Positions 12,690 to 26,410 are shown, counted from the stretch's first letter. The stretch is DNA of 64,000 nt from Polytrichum commune (GCA_950295325.1 OX485805.1:32105501-32169500); one strand, 5' to 3'. Made by a program: numbers and translations. The notes: generated from the letters alone by a model not told the origin.

Positions 12690-14180
12690 AACCACTTTCG
12701 ATGATACATAATATTTTTTCAAGCAATAACATAATTATAGGTAATTCCCCATCTACATGACAACCATTCGATTTTGGTTCTCCAACATCACAACATCGCA
12801 TGAAGATTACAACATTACAAGATCCTTATTCCTAGCTTGTTTGAGGGCAACATGAGTTTACAACATGAGAGGAGCTTGATTGTGAGGAGATCAAAGATAT
12901 TACGATGACCAACCCTAGAGAATTTGTAACAAAACTATGCCCATGAACAACTGAAAACCGATAGGTTTGCCTTTGGGCAAAAAAGACTGACTCGAGCAAC
13001 ATTCTAGCAACTAAGAATGCAAATTTGCACTCACCAAGAACACCTATCATCTCCACAAATGTCTAAACTACCTAGGACAAGCAAAGGTGCACAACCCACA
13101 TAGATCCCGAATATAATATACACATAAGAGAATATCATACCAAAATGATTTAACTTAACACAATTCAAACCCTAAACCCAAAGACAAAGAAATGAGGATA
13201 GAACATAAAGAGCTTCTAGTGTCCTCGTTCTCAAGACATGAATGTCCAAAAACGATGAGCACACATTCTTGTTGATAATGCCTAGTGACCATGTCTAGGA
13301 ATGTTGGAATGCACAATTCCAATAACTTAATATATCATTTTCTACCACACCTTCAAGGGACAAGTGACAACAACATGACCACATATTCATATCCTAGAAT
13401 ACCGGTATTACAAACTCCTATTAGCATGAGCACCACTCTAACTTTCAACAAAATCATAGGAGACAATACAATGGTGTGCTCTCTGGAATTGTATGTGCCA
13501 AAACATCAAACTTCTACAATATAGGATATCCTCACATGGAGAATACACATAAAGTTGTTCAAATAATTGAGCTTGATGCTTTCTCAATGACTTCAAACCC
13601 CAAATGAACAAAACAAATCACAGTATTCAAAAGGTTGCACTAGTGAGCCTATTTCATCCAGCATCTATGAGGATGTTTTCCAACCTATGACATTGATACA
13701 TAATGGTTTCTACAAGCAATAGCATTATTATAGATTGTTGCGCAACTAGCCAACAAACATTGGTTATAGTTGTGCACCATCACAACATTGCATGAAGTAC
13801 CACCAACGATTTCCTTAGTCCATAACTTGTTTATGAGCATCAACCAAAGCACGAGAGCAGGTTGCCTATGGAACAATGGAAGTACTACAATGAGTGGCCC
13901 CAAGGAATTGTAACAATACTATGCTGAGGAACAAAAGCAAGTGAATAGGTTCAACTTTGGACCAAGAAAACGACCTTGGGCAAGATTCTAGCGACTTAGT
14001 GCTCAATATGCGAATTCCCACAAGCCAAGCGCACACATGCGTAAACAACTACCAACACCAAACATACAACCCACATAAATTCCAACTTTTTCATGACACC
14101 GACAAAGTACTCCAATGAAATATCTCAAAATATCTAAAGATGGAGCTCCTAATATTGAAATATGCACAAAGAGAATATCG
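12690..14180. repeat. Two diverged copies of a dispersed repeat (about 450-500 bp each)
   Basis: Segments 12690-13140 and 13665-14180 align along their length. Shared landmarks are CAAGCAATA, ATCACAACAT(T/C)GCATGAAG, GAATTTGTAACA or GAATTGTAACA, TTTGG(G/A)C(C)AA, ATTCTAGC and CAACCCACATA. A third, partial copy is at 16080-16310. Minus-strand translations share patchy similarity around ARxLxxxxFL, suggesting a decayed coding sequence, but I do not recognise the family. Confidence 0.55.
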
Positions 14181-14859
14181 AACTTTTTTTAAAATTTCAA
14201 CATGATTCAAAACACTAACAAAGAGAGAGAACATAGATAAGAAAATCATTTCCATTAATGGTTTATTCCCCAACAACCTATCAAGGGCCCTTGCTCTTGA
14301 ATTCTTTCCTTTGTAGTGTTATTTCCTACATTCTCGTACGAGGACAAGTAAACACTGACAAACAATTCAACTTCCTCATTTTTTTGCATGCCAAATCCTC
14401 ACTGACTAGGTATATCCATACCTTCCACAAAGGTAGCTCTTCACAAGAACAGAGGTAACACAAGAAAGAACTGCAAACCCTCATCTAGACGAACCAGACG
14501 AGTAAACGATTGAACCCGAATGGTTACATACGTTTCAAATGATTTGGAACTAACAAGCTCGTCATAAGTCTTGAGGTCTATAAATGCTCACCTTGTAGTC
14601 CGGCACCATCTCCTTCAACACCACCTACAAGAGTATAATTGTTTGCGACAACTTTGCTCCCTTCCCAAAGAAGCGTATAACCCTCGGGTTGTACAATGAT
14701 GATCACAACCGTGATGACTTAAAATGTACACCTGGAAGACATCATTAGATGCAAAAAAAATTAGTTGCAGCATTCAGCTAGCATATAGTAAATGCCTCCA
14801 TTATAGATACTCATACAAAGACGAACAATCACCTGTGAATGTCCGTTGAAGTTTATACC
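14181..14859. other. Unassigned intergenic DNA
   Basis: No gene or clear repeat is seen. A few short open frames on either strand lack any recognisable motif. Confidence 0.35.
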
Positions 14860-15625
14860 TCCATAAAAAAGACCCCATGAATAGTCTCTCACCTTATCAA
14901 AAGAAGTACCCTTTCACTAAACACAAGAAAGTATCAAGTTGCTTCAAAGTTGGAACACCCCTATTCCAACATTCATTGTTGGCTTCCTCAACAACCAATG
15001 ATCCTAGCCCCTGAAAATACACATCAGCAATCACAACTTCAGTATTCCCGACAAAGATCTATGAAATCCACATCGGGGAGATATTTGAAACGAATTTGCG
15101 CATCTTCAATCATTGCAATCGATCATTCTGTAAGAAGAGCAATACAAACTTCCCATCCACACGCTACTCTATCTAGAGCCTCGTGAACCATGTCATCATC
15201 ACTACTAATTTTTTCGAGTGACAAAAGTGCGATGATATTGAGATATAACACTTTCTACATGAACTATCCTCCAGGCTCGAAGTCTTTCTCGCACAGATGT
15301 GTGGAAGCAAACTTAAAAATATGCATTTTGAGTGATCAAACTGTGGAAAAGTTTCCAGTCATCAGCACGAGTGAGTACAAAAAGCAAGGGAGCCCATTTC
15401 CTCACTATCCCGACAACTTCGCTAAGAGTAGGTCATGAAATGGTCTGAACCCCCTCGGACACTTTTGTACCACCAGAATACTAGAGAGAACGAAGAGTAT
15501 CACATATTTGAAGGCGAGGGTACCAACTGTTCTAAAAAACTGGGAAACAATTTGCAGATAAGTCATGTCATACGAGGATTTTGGCACATCCACTTCCACT
15601 CAAGGAACCCTAAACTCCTTAGAGT
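14860..15625. repeat. Duplicated block, copy 1 (possible gene remnant)
   Basis: This aligns with 16690-17470. Shared stretches include TTGTTGGCTTCCTC, CCACATCGGG, CACGCTACTCTATCTA, GCCTCGTGAACCATGTC and the region around GGCACATCCACTTCCACTCAA. On the minus strand both copies share peptide-like similarity (for example DMTYL, LAFKYVILFVLS, RVACGWEVCIALLTE), interrupted by stops. It looks like an old protein-coding exon set or transposon gene, duplicated and decayed. The family is not recognised. Confidence 0.55.
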
Positions 15626-16079
15626 TGATTGATTTGATGTCAGTACAACACACTATAAAAAAAACCAAGTGAACAATATACGGTTCAAGGTTGAGAGGAA
15701 CGAACTAAATTGTAGAGGTGTGAGCTTCATCTTGCTTCCAAACATGCTATGGATTGTACAATTTCTAAGATTCTTGTAACAAATCGGTATCCTATCTTAC
15801 ACAATTCGCAGAGCAGTGGATTCAAATACATTCAATCGAATCGAGTCTACCCAACAATAGGCTCCATACTCCACATGTGACTGACTGACCATGGCCACAA
15901 CTCAATCAAGAACACAATTAAGTTACAAGTACCAGATGAAGTAACAAAATTGGGGAGACACAAAATTCACAAATGTCCATAAAATCACTTTCTTCTGGAG
16001 CATGCAATCCGCTTTGAACTTCCTACATACACGCTTGCAGTCACTTGCAAGGATAGCTTTAAAACATATAGGTATTGAC

Positions 16080-16310
16080 TAGGCGTTGCTATGATGAATG
16101 GCCCCAAGGAACTATCACGTAATTGTAAGCAAGAACAAAAAACAATTTGAAAGGTCTACCTTTGGGCCAAGAAAATGGACTCAACGCATGATTCTAGCGA
16201 GTAGGCGTTTAAAATGCAAATTTCTACCAACAAAGCATACATCCTCTGTACAAATGTCTAAACAATTAACGAGAAACCAAGTAGATCCCAATTTTTTTAA
16301 GACACTGACA
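16080..16310. repeat. Third partial copy of the 12.7/13.7 kb dispersed repeat
   Basis: It shares GAATGGCCCCAAGGAA, TTTGGGCCAAGAAAA, GATTCTAGCGA and the following AAATGTCTAAACAA with the earlier copies. The duplicated block at 16690 follows it in the same order as in the first set, so a compound segment of about 2 kb was probably duplicated and then rearranged. Confidence 0.5.
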
Positions 16311-16689
16311 AAACACTTTTCTTGGCGTTGACCAAAACCCCATTGGATACGACCTTTCCTTCATTCATCCCTATAGAAGCTCCACCCCAACCAGACCACA
16401 TAGCAAAACACACCAACCCCTGATTCATATTTGCTTACTCCACAACCCTCACCAAGCTACACTAAATCCACACAAGAACAAAACCCACATGAGCCCACGA
16501 GTTGTAGCCCAAACTGCATTTCCAAGGCCCCCCGCACCAATGACAAACAAACTGCTCCGATAGTAGATTTCCGATTAAACATCGTACAAGAACAAACTTT
16601 TCTATGTATTTTCGCAAGTTGCCAAACCATCATCATCAACCTGAGAGGCAATCCAAACTAGTCACTTGAACCCGTGGTCATGACCAGCG

Positions 16690-17470
16690 TTGTTGTATGG
16701 AAAAGGCCTCACGAGTAGTCTCTTACGTAATCAAAAGAATTCCCTTTTCACTAAACGCAAGAAAGTATCAAATTGCTTCAAACTTGGACCATTCCAATTC
16801 ATGCTACTTCATTGTTGGCTTCCTCCATAACCAATGATCTCAGCTCTTGAAAGTACACGTCAGCGATCATGAATTCAATCAACCTGAGAAGGATTTGTGA
16901 AACCCACATCGGGAAGACATTAGAAAACAAATTCACGTAACCTCAATCATTGCAATCATCATTCTATAAGAAGAGCAATACAATTTTCCCATCGACACGC
17001 TACTCTATCTATAGCCTCGTGAACCATGTCCTCATCACTAATCATTTTTAAAGTGACTGCAGTGCGATGATTTCGAGAGATGACATTTTCTATAGGAACT
17101 GTCCTCCGGGCTTGAAGTCCTCGCTTAGGTGTGTGGAAGCAGACTTAAAGTATACAATTTGAGTGTTCAAATTATGGAATAATTTTGAATCATCTACACG
17201 TGAGAGTAAAAAAGTAGGGAGCCCGTTTCTTCGCTCCCCTTACAACTTTGGGAAGCTAGGTCTTTGTCCTCACATGAAATGATCTAAACCCCCACAGACA
17301 CTTTTGTACTGCCATAATAGAGAGAAAGAAGAGTATCACATATTCGAAGGCAAGAGTACCAACCGTTTTAAGAAACAAAGATGAAACCCCCCTAAGTCAT
17401 GTCATACAAGGATCTTGGCACATCCACTTCCACTCAAAGAACCCTAAAACTCCCTCATACTGGTTCATAA
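16690..17470. repeat. Duplicated block, copy 2
   Basis: This is the diverged partner of 14860-15625, in the same orientation and with many indels. Minus-strand frames are broken, for example within the LAFKYVILFV-like stretch, so no intact gene is inferred. Confidence 0.55.
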
Positions 17471-18364
17471 ACCTTGACATGTCAACTCCATTAGAAATAG
17501 ATGCACATCATCAGCAAGCAACTTCTAAGGACCCCATCCCCCACCCGATGCTCGAAGAAATTCAGCGTTTGTAACAATACACGTAACCACAACCACTTGA
17601 GACATATAAGTGCACAAGACCGTCAACTCGTGTAGAGCACAACAACCTACACATCCACCCCCGTTCCGGTCGAGAACACATTGGCACTCCTCTCCAACCT
17701 GGCCAACACAATGCGCTTTCCTTTCTACACTCACCTCCATGTCCAAGTCCAACTCAAAAGATTGATCACCGCACCGCACCACAACCAAATCAACCAAACC
17801 ACGACAAACGATCTTCCACCTCACAAATAACTCAAATCTTGAAGATCACACCGCTCCCACTTGTTGACAAGTGCGACCCAGCAACAACACGGACCAAATT
17901 TTGATGCTCAAATTGGGGAGACGCCATTATACAAGTAGGGAGTTTGACTTGTTTGCCTTTTTTGAAAAAATCTAACTAATTATTTAAAGGGAATAAAATT
18001 ACGAACAACTTGCATTCCTCGTCATTTCCTCTACTCCATCATTGAAGAAATCTTGCACAAATTTCAAGCCACACTTTCTAGCCAAATCGGTTTAATTCCA
18101 CTGTTATTCATATTTCTGCCTTACACCTAGTAGAACATATTTATACAACAACTGGCCAAATTGTTTATTTTGATGCCATAAGATGGACTTGGTCTTGAAT
18201 GGACACTATCATTGGGTTTCTTTATATCACCAATTTGCTTCTGTGTATGTTAATAACTAAATCTGGCCAAATTCAAACTGACAACCATGAGAGTTCTACT
18301 TGTTAATTTTGAAATCGAAGTGATTAATGTTTTAAAGTTTTGAAGTGTGTCATTCATAGACCAC
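17471..18364. other. Intergenic; one unassigned minus-strand ORF
   Basis: A 99-codon minus-strand frame (17824-17525) starting MRWKIVCRGLVDLVVV lies just upstream, in transcriptional sense, of the decayed block. It could be a first exon of the same lost gene. It is Cys/Val-rich with no domain I know, so it is not called as a gene. Confidence 0.25.
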
Positions 18365-18610
18365 CATTTTTTGGGGGTTTTTATTATTCATCATGGGGCC
18401 CGTGACTTGGGTCGAGGGCCTCCTTGGTTAACAATGTGCTTGAGTGGACCCTCGTCCGCCACATAATTTTAACAACCCTTGACACCTTCTCCCCACGCAC
18501 TATGAAATTGTCGGTACTTCTTGAGCTTATTAGCACCGGAAAGCAAGCTCACAAGGTAGCACAATTAGTAGTCCAACACCGGAATAACGCAAGAGTGGCA
18601 GGCCCCACTT
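18365..18610. repeat. Dispersed repeat, copy 1
   Basis: It is about 85% similar by eye to 24665-24875, including ATTATTCATC(A/G)TGGGGCCCG, CCTTGACACCTTCTCCCC and CTTATTAGCACCGGAAAGC. Copies are in the same orientation 6.3 kb apart. No terminal structure was found; it may be a fragment of an LTR or an old transposon. Confidence 0.6.
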
Positions 18611-19794
18611 GGAGTGTGTTGGAATTCGGTGCTTTATAATTTATAACTTCCCCCCAATAGGAAAATTTTGGGGACACGAGCGCCGACGAAGCAGGGCCAA
18701 GCAAGCGCCCCTGCTACCTTGCCCACTCAAACCCACCAAGCCACTGTGGAAGAAGATCACGTTCCTTCACTTATGCAAATGGAACAAACGCGGCTTGGTC
18801 GTCCCTGCACCGTTTATGGATTTTTTAATGTACCATACTATTCAGAGTCATGCAAGGCTGTAAAGTGTTCAGAATACAATTCCTTTCTTACCACACTGGT
18901 TATCACAATTACTGTGTGTTAGTATGCAGAGTTACGAAATGCTATAACTATTTAATGAGACTGAGCAAAGTCATTTATGTTCTATAATGTTTGAACAACT
19001 TATTGTATTGAACTTTCTTTAGTAAAAAGTATACTCCTGAGTAAGATGTAATTGCTCTGGGTAATTTCGAATAGTCGTATGCACTGATTGCGGATAATCT
19101 ATGTAGCAAAGCTCAAATAAGGTGTTTGCACAATGTAAAAACATTAACGACTTTACTTGCGGAAACCTCCCACTCTTTGTAACAATTTAGAGCGTTGAGT
19201 AGTTCTGAGTGGCAAGTGACACCATTTTCCCAAGGAAAAGTTTGATTGAATGTTCGATTAAGATACGTAACTGAAGTAAGCCCACTTCCCTTGACCCGTA
19301 TACATGTAAAAGGTCCATTTTTTTGAGCCTCTGGATGTCATCGATAGGGTTTGAGAAATTTCGATGGTCTTTTCAGCAAAAAATAAATATGAAATTAAGC
19401 CCATTCGTCATATACATGAAACCAATTGGAACATTCATAAAGAATGAATTAAAAGAAGATTCTAGATATCCAATATGGCCATTTAATGAGTACAAGAATC
19501 TTCACTTCCGTAATGGATGAGTTATTCATAAGAACTCCAAAACCTACGAGGAAAGTGACTGTGGCCTCCATTAGGATTTCCTAACAATTTTATACAAATT
19601 ATGTGTTTCATATCCTCAGGCTGTTTGGAAAAGTTTTTTACCATCAACACAACATCAACAACACATTACCAACATCCCATCAAAAACAACAACAACCACT
19701 CACACATCACATAACTACTGTAAACTCGAGATGGAACCCTTTGGACACCCAGAAATGCAACAACGTACCGAAAACGAAGACACCTTCGCTAAAC
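18611..19794. other. Intergenic DNA without recognisable gene
   Basis: The sequence is AT-rich with short unrelated open frames. No RNA gene or repeat was identified. Confidence 0.35.
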
Positions 19795-20990
19795 TAACAT
19801 GAAACAAAACACAACACAACAAAACAACACAAAACAGAGTAAGCTAAAGACCAGCCCAGAGGATGTCCTCCCCATCTCAACAACAAAGAATCGGCCCAAA
19901 AGGCCGCGGATCCCACACACCCAAATCTGTGAATTGAATTTTAAAGCTAAACCCTCAACTGATCACAACTCAAACCTAAGCCAATAACACTCCAAACTCC
20001 ACAGAAAACCATCAACACATCCCAAACCTTCGACACGTTGAAATCTGCAAACATTCGTTCTGTCTCCAAGGGTGGGATCACTCACCCCCACTCCCAAATG
20101 CTCCCATTTTCGATCACTGACCACGACATCGCCACCGCAACATATCCCTCCCCTCCACTTCCCTCCCCTTCCAAGGAGCGCCCCAACCTAACATGAAACA
20201 ACACACAACAAAACAAAACAACACAAAACAGAGTAAGCTGAAGACCAGCCCAGAGGATGTCCTCCCCATCTCAACAACAAAGAATCAGCCCAAAAGGCCG
20301 CGGATCCCACACACCCAAATCTGTGAATTGAATTTTAAAGCTAAACCCTCAACTGATTGCAACTCAAACCCAAGCCAACAGCACTCCAAAATCCACAGAA
20401 AACCATCAACACATCCCAAACCTTCGACACGTTGAAATCTGCAAACATTCTTTCTGTCTCCAAGGGTGGGATCACTCACCCCCACTCCCAAATGCTCCCA
20501 TTTTCGATCACTGACCACTACATCGCCACCGCAACATATCCCTTCCCTCCACTTCCCTCCCCTTCCAAGGAGCACCCCAACCTAACATGAAACAACACAC
20601 AACAAAACAAAACAACACAAAACAGAGTAAGCTAAAGACCAGCCCAAAGGATGTCCTCCCCATCTGAACAACAAAGAATCGGCCCAAAAGGCCGCGGATC
20701 CCACACACCCAAATCTGTGAAATGAATTTTAAAGCTAAACCCTCAACTGATCGCAACTCAAACCCAAGCCAACAACACTCCAAACTCCACAGAAAACCAT
20801 CAACACATCCCAAACCTTCGACACGTTGAAACCTGCAAACATTCTTTCTGTCTCCAAGGGTGGGATCACTCACCCCCACTCCCAAATGCTCCCATTTTCG
20901 ATCACTGACCACGACATCGCCACCGCAACATATCCCTCTCCTCCATTTCCCTCCCCTTCCAAGGAGCGCCCCAACCTGCACAAAACACCA
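19795..20990. repeat. 394-bp tandem repeat, three copies
   Basis: The landmark TAACATGAAAC recurs at 19795, 20189 and 20583 (394 bp each). Each unit contains an ACAAAACAACACAAAACAG stretch, a conserved GGCCGCGGATCCCACACACC segment and a GC-richer part around GGGTGGGATCACTCACCCCC. The third copy runs into a unique segment near 20980. Minus-strand open frames across the units are an effect of low stop-codon density rather than evidence of a protein. Confidence 0.85.
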
Positions 20991-21084
20991 AATTCCTGCC
21001 CGAAAAGCTTGAAACGTTGACGCGGGGGAGGTGGGAAGAAGATGTGATTCAACTGGGCTCCACTGCAAATATCGTACACACGAG

Positions 21085-21087
<3 letters not shown>

Positions 21088-21136
<49 letters not shown>
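21088..21136. repeat. (AG)n microsatellite
   Basis: About 24 AG dinucleotides in an otherwise GC-rich stretch adjoining the 394-bp array. Confidence 0.95.
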
Positions 21137-21140
<4 letters not shown>

Positions 21141-21318
21141 CGGGGTGGAAGGTGGGAGGAAGGGGGCGCTGGGCGCTGGGCGCCGGGTGACATCAGCGGG
21201 GTGGGGGAGGTGTAGTTCATCCGTTACTTTCCAGGATCTTTGTTGTTGCTTGCGCCCAACGGCGACTGGGGAGTGGCCACGTAGTCAGCTACTCAGTAAT
21301 AATCATCGACATGACTTA

Positions 21319-21849
21319 TGGGGCATTCCCACTTGACTTTAGTTAAGACCCAAAGTATTTCCTAAAAACCGGGTAAAGCTCCCTTGGTTATAGCGGAGGC
21401 ATCCGGCTATCCCAATGCACCTACGAGAACTTGCTCCGGAGATTTTCAAGTAGGTTTTAGTTAAGTAGCTTTCACACATGTTCGTTGTTTTATCTACCAA
21501 GCAATGAATGTTGGGTAGTTTTTGTCCCATCCCCAAATGCCTTACTACTCACCTATCTTACCATCGGTTTTTGTTAATGAAGCTCCTCGTGCCCTCATAG
21601 CTAAGACTAAAAAGCAACCAATCACAAGGGTGGGAGGCGACACTTTTAAAGTTCCTATATTCTTGCCTCATGTTTAGGTACCGATGGGAGGGTCGGTGGT
21701 TGAGGCTTAAAACCTCCACTTTTAAGCCATGCCACATCATTTGCCACCTAGGCTCGGCACTAAAAAGAGCCGTATGTGTGAACCCTACATAACTAAAACC
21801 GCTTTTAGACTAAAACTACTTCTAACTAATGTCAGGTGGGAATGCCCCA
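21319..21849. mobile_element. Tourist/Harbinger-like MITE, copy 1 (531 bp)
   Basis: The termini are inverted: TGGGGCATTCCCACTTGAC at the left, and its complement ending GTGGGAATGCCCCA at the right. They are flanked by a TTA direct duplication (21316-21318 and 21850-21852). A copy of identical length lies at 60337-60867, flanked by TAA. A 3-bp TWA target site and GGG-type TIRs fit the PIF/Harbinger superfamily. No transposase is encoded; the minus-strand frame at 21740-21558 is shared by both copies only because the element is. Confidence 0.88.
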
Positions 21850-24664
21850 TTAGGGTATTAGTTGAGTGGGGAGGGACTTAAGTGTCACACTAATTAAGAT
21901 AGGTGGGCTTTAAATCCTTACTTTTTCCCAACCACACTTGCTTATCCCAATTAGTGCGTGTCACTACTCGGAGTTACACGGTGCAATAACGTCTTACTCG
22001 GGAGTTCAATGTTCCTTAACCAAAGTTCAATTGGATATTATAGGCTATATAAATGACTTTGCTTGGTAAAATGCTACGTTCTCGTTAAATGGTTATAGCA
22101 ATGCATGACTCCGAATAGTAGCACACACTAATTGGGATAAATCAGTCTAGCCCACTTCTCCTAGGATGTGAAACACTCGATTAGTACCTATGAGATGGTT
22201 TAGCAAGTCTAAATCAAGGCCATGGACCACTTTCCTCGTAATATTTGGAGCTCGTGTGAATATCTTATTTATTATCAAAGTGAGGATTTTTGCACTTGCT
22301 AAATGGCTCCTAAATGATCATATATATCCCCTTCCCCAAAATTATGTTTAGTTTTGGAGCCTAGAATGGATATCATATTTTGAACACCGGTCCCATTCAT
22401 ACATGCGTCTTTTTGGTATATGTTCACAAAATCACACCAAACCATGTACTATTGAAATACAAGTGTTTGATTAGCATAAGTGATTGAATTAGGCATGTCT
22501 ACCTTAGATACCCGAATGATACGAACTCGACATTGGTAAAAACTTACTTTCTACAAATTTGATGTTGTTTCATCCTACATTATTGTATTCATCTTAATTT
22601 GGAGTCTCTATGTGTGATTTAGGCATTGATTTGACTAAATATAGAAACACCCAAGCTCTATATAGCAATCAATGTTTTCACCCTCCACTTTGGTAGATGC
22701 TCCGGAACATCACCCTATAGTGGGTTGGACAAATTTCTACAAATTTTGAAGTCATTTATTGATCGATTATTCACGATTTAAAGAGTCACACTTGATAAAT
22801 GAAAAATAAATTATTTGATGATAAAGTGCGGGCAACTTCCTTTGACATGATTCCCATTCTTTTCACAAGATATGTTGTTTGCCATTACGGAAGGCAATTG
22901 CTTGGAATAAAGCCTTGTCAAAATTGTCGTGTAGCACAACGCAAGGCTGACCTCACCTATTGATGTGTCCATTTTGGTAAAGTGGACATCATAGATTCAA
23001 AAAACGCCCAGCGGTGACTAAGAAGTGCCCACGTAGTTAGGGTGAATGGCTCCTATCATATGGACATGACCTAGGTCAAGTGAGTAGGGAGGAATTAGTG
23101 GCTGAAAAATGTAATGTGGGTTGGAGAATGATCTCCAAATTTGAAGAGCTTTCACTTACCATGTAGGATTTTATTTATTTTTTCACAATTCAAAGTCTTG
23201 GATTTTTTAAATGAAAAATCTCGTAGAATGATTTTTGGAGAATTATTACTTTGAAGAATTTTCTGCATTCTTTGTAATGTTTGTTGTTTGTGTTTAACAA
23301 TGACTGAGGTGTGGTCATGTGGTCATGATGAAGAACTTAGGGCAAAATATATGGCCAAATACACAATTTCTACAAGCCTCACCAAATACGTTTGGTTTAT
23401 GTGCTCTACTTTTGTAAACTATTGTATTCCACAGGGAAGGGGTAATTTTTAATCTTAATTTTTTATTAAATCTCGCATTTGACATAAATGATCAAAATAC
23501 AAGGTATGTGTTTGTATCCAAGGGCACCCAATTTGTGTCTTTTAACCCAAATTATAACTAATTCCAAATTTTCTATCACTATGAAACTATCAAAACAATG
23601 CATAACTTTTACATAGCATTGCTTTTGACATATTCAACCAAATATTGAAAGCATGTAGTTCAAATCAAGGGGGGGGGGCACTAGCAAAAAAATAAAGTAG
23701 GAACTACGTGTGATAAAATATAGGATTTTGTATATTAATTAAGGGTAAAAAATGTAAAATAATGCTCTAGGTGTGTGAAACATTTATGCATGTAATGTAG
23801 TATTTGACATAACATCATAAAATTACGTAAGTGGTATATATAAAATATCATGGAAATAAGGGGAGTAGATTTGACTATTCACATACCTTGCATTTTAGTA
23901 AAGAATAATGGATGTATAATTATTGAATTCACATGAAGAATTCAGGAATAATTGAAGTCGGTTGTAAAATCATCACCCCCAACTGTTTACATGTCAGGGT
24001 TTCATTATTCTTTGTCTTCGTAAGAGTTTCCACCCAATGAATGGAGTTTATAAATTATAATACGCCTAAAGTAACAGACTATAATGGCTTCTGATTGATG
24101 GAAGTTAATATCCACTTGATGGTCCACTTGGAAGAAAAACTCGAGACTACATAGTACTACATTCTAAAACAAGGAAGAAACTCAAATACAATGAATAACA
24201 AAGTAAGGTGCCCAATATTGTCACACATACTATAGAGGGCTCCCTCTTTCATCTTTACATGTGCCGGAATGTAGTTACCATGTGTGATACAAATGGGTTG
24301 TGTCGAATGTGAGCATGATATTGTACGTGGCAATTTTCGAGGGAAAATAATGAACTTCTGTCGGAATAGGGAGCCCTCTATGTACGGTTACCTAGAGATA
24401 TAAATATGTTCTTGAATATTAGATTATTCTTAAATCATGGACGCCGGTTTTACTGGTGTTCCCTAGACATTGCACGATGCATACCTTAAGGGTTACGCTA
24501 ATGTATTACACTCCACTTGAAAAGTCACAACTTTCAAGACAGCTGGATGTGCACGAGTCCACCCTCTTTTTCTTTTTCTTTTGGGGTGAAGGTGTAATCT
24601 TGGGCTATGTACCACAAATGTGGGCTCCGACTCCATGCCACCACCAATGTATTTGTCGTCGTTG
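21850..24664. other. Long gene-poor AT-rich region
   Basis: No gene is supported. There is a 10-bp G run near 23671 and scattered microsatellite-like AT stretches. Confidence 0.4.
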
Positions 24665-24875
24665 TTATTATTCATCGTGGGGCCCGTAACTTGGGCCGAG
24701 AGCCTCCTTGGTTGACGATGTGGTTGGGTGGACCCCGTCCTCTACATACTTTTAACAACCCTTGACACCTTCTCCCCAGGCACAATGAAATTGTCAGTAC
24801 TCATTAAGCTTATTAGCACCGGAAAGCAAGCTCACAAGGTAGTACAATTGGTGCAACACCGGCCGGGGATTCGCG
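24665..24875. repeat. Dispersed repeat, copy 2
   Basis: This is the partner of 18365-18610 in the same orientation. The match ends shortly after CAACACCGG in both copies. Confidence 0.6.
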
Positions 24876-25439
24876 GCACTCAGGTAAAGTCATCCGGTAA
24901 CAAAAATCGGATGAATCCATCAAAGAGCTCGGATGGAGCTTACTTTAGTGAAACACCTACGAGTTGGCACGTAAGAGCCCCTTGTTCCCTCATAGCTATT
25001 ATGAACTACTAGCTATTTTGTAAATATCAACTAGTTAACTAAAGGCCATGATGTGGCTTTGGATGCTCTAAGCCTATTTTCTAACCTTTCATAAGTTGTC
25101 ACGAAAGCCATGATGTGGCTTTGGATTCCATGTGGTTATATTGATAAATATTGCAAATTGTCAACATGTGCAACATGTGATAAGTGGTTATGACGTGTCG
25201 TCATAGCCATTTTTTATAAATGTTTTTACAATTTTTTTACAATTTTGCACTGGTGTCATTACTCAAATATTTGTAAAATTAATAAAAGACACGTATTTTT
25301 ATGATAAATTGGTTAACTCTAAAAACCAATTTAAGGTAATAACTATTTTCATTTTTCTATTATAAAAATATATTTATTGAAATATATATAATTTAATTTA
25401 TTTGAAATATATATATTATATAATATTATTTTAAAGATA
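24876..25439. other. AT-rich intergenic DNA
   Basis: Contains a short direct repeat of CATGATGTGGCTTTGGAT (about 25049 and 25110). Nothing else was recognised. Confidence 0.4.
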
Positions 25440-26410
25440 ATATGATATTTGATGATGATAAATTTTTACAATGCATTGGATAGACTATAGTCAGAACTTA
25501 GGATTTTCTGAGTATACCCCATCTATAATATTATCCCATAAATATATTTTCAATTAATATATCATTTATTTATATATTATATTATATTTATTAAAACATA
25601 AAGTTTTTTTGCATACTTTTGTTTATATTTTGTGTTTGATCTTCATTGTTTCACTTTGGTAATTTAATGAACATATATACTTATCTATAAATTTTATCTT
25701 TTATATCGTATCTTAGTTTTATTACAAAAAAACATCATCTCAACTCTTTCTACATATATTGGTTGATGATGGTAACTTTTTACAATACATCGGATAGACT
25801 ATAGTCAGAACTTAGGATTTTCTGAGTATACCCCATCTATAATGTTATCGCACAAGTCTATTTCCAATTAAGATATCATTTATTTATACATTATCTTATA
25901 TTTATTAAAATATAAAAAATTCTTTGCATTATTTTTTCATATGTTATTTTTTTTATCTTTATTGTTTCACTTTGGTAATTTAATGAACATATATACTCAT
26001 CTATAAGTTTTGTCTTTTATACCTCATCTTAATTTTATTACAACAAAACATCATCTCAACTCCTTCTACATATAATAGATGATACAATAATATAATATTT
26101 GATGATGATAAATGTTTACAATTCATAGGATAGACTATAGGATATTCCGAGTATACCCCATCTATAATGTTATCCCACAATTTTAATTCCAAATAAGATA
26201 CCATTTATTTGTACATTATGTTCTATTATTTAAAGATAAATTTATCTTTGCATATTATTTTAAAGTATTTCTTAATTTTATCTTCATTATTTCACTTTGG
26301 TAACTTTATGAATATTTACATTCATCAATCATTTTTGTCTTTTATACCTTATCTTAGTCTTATTACAAAGAAACATCATCTCAACTCATTTTACATATAA
26401 TAGATGATAC
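25440..26410. repeat. AT-rich tandem repeat (314-336 bp, three copies) with hairpin motif
   Basis: GGATAGACTATAG recurs at 25478, 25792 and 26128. Each unit holds an imperfect inverted repeat: the arm around TATAGTCAGAA, a short loop, then TTCTGAGTATACCCCATC (reduced in the third copy). Units also share CTTCATTGTTTCACTTTGGTAA and AACATCATCTCAACTC. The same hairpin motif recurs around the transposon at 28.7-34.6 kb. Confidence 0.8.

Noticed and set aside
20508-21068. 186-codon minus-strand frame
   Set aside because: Lies across 394-bp tandem repeats and repeats with them; no motif.
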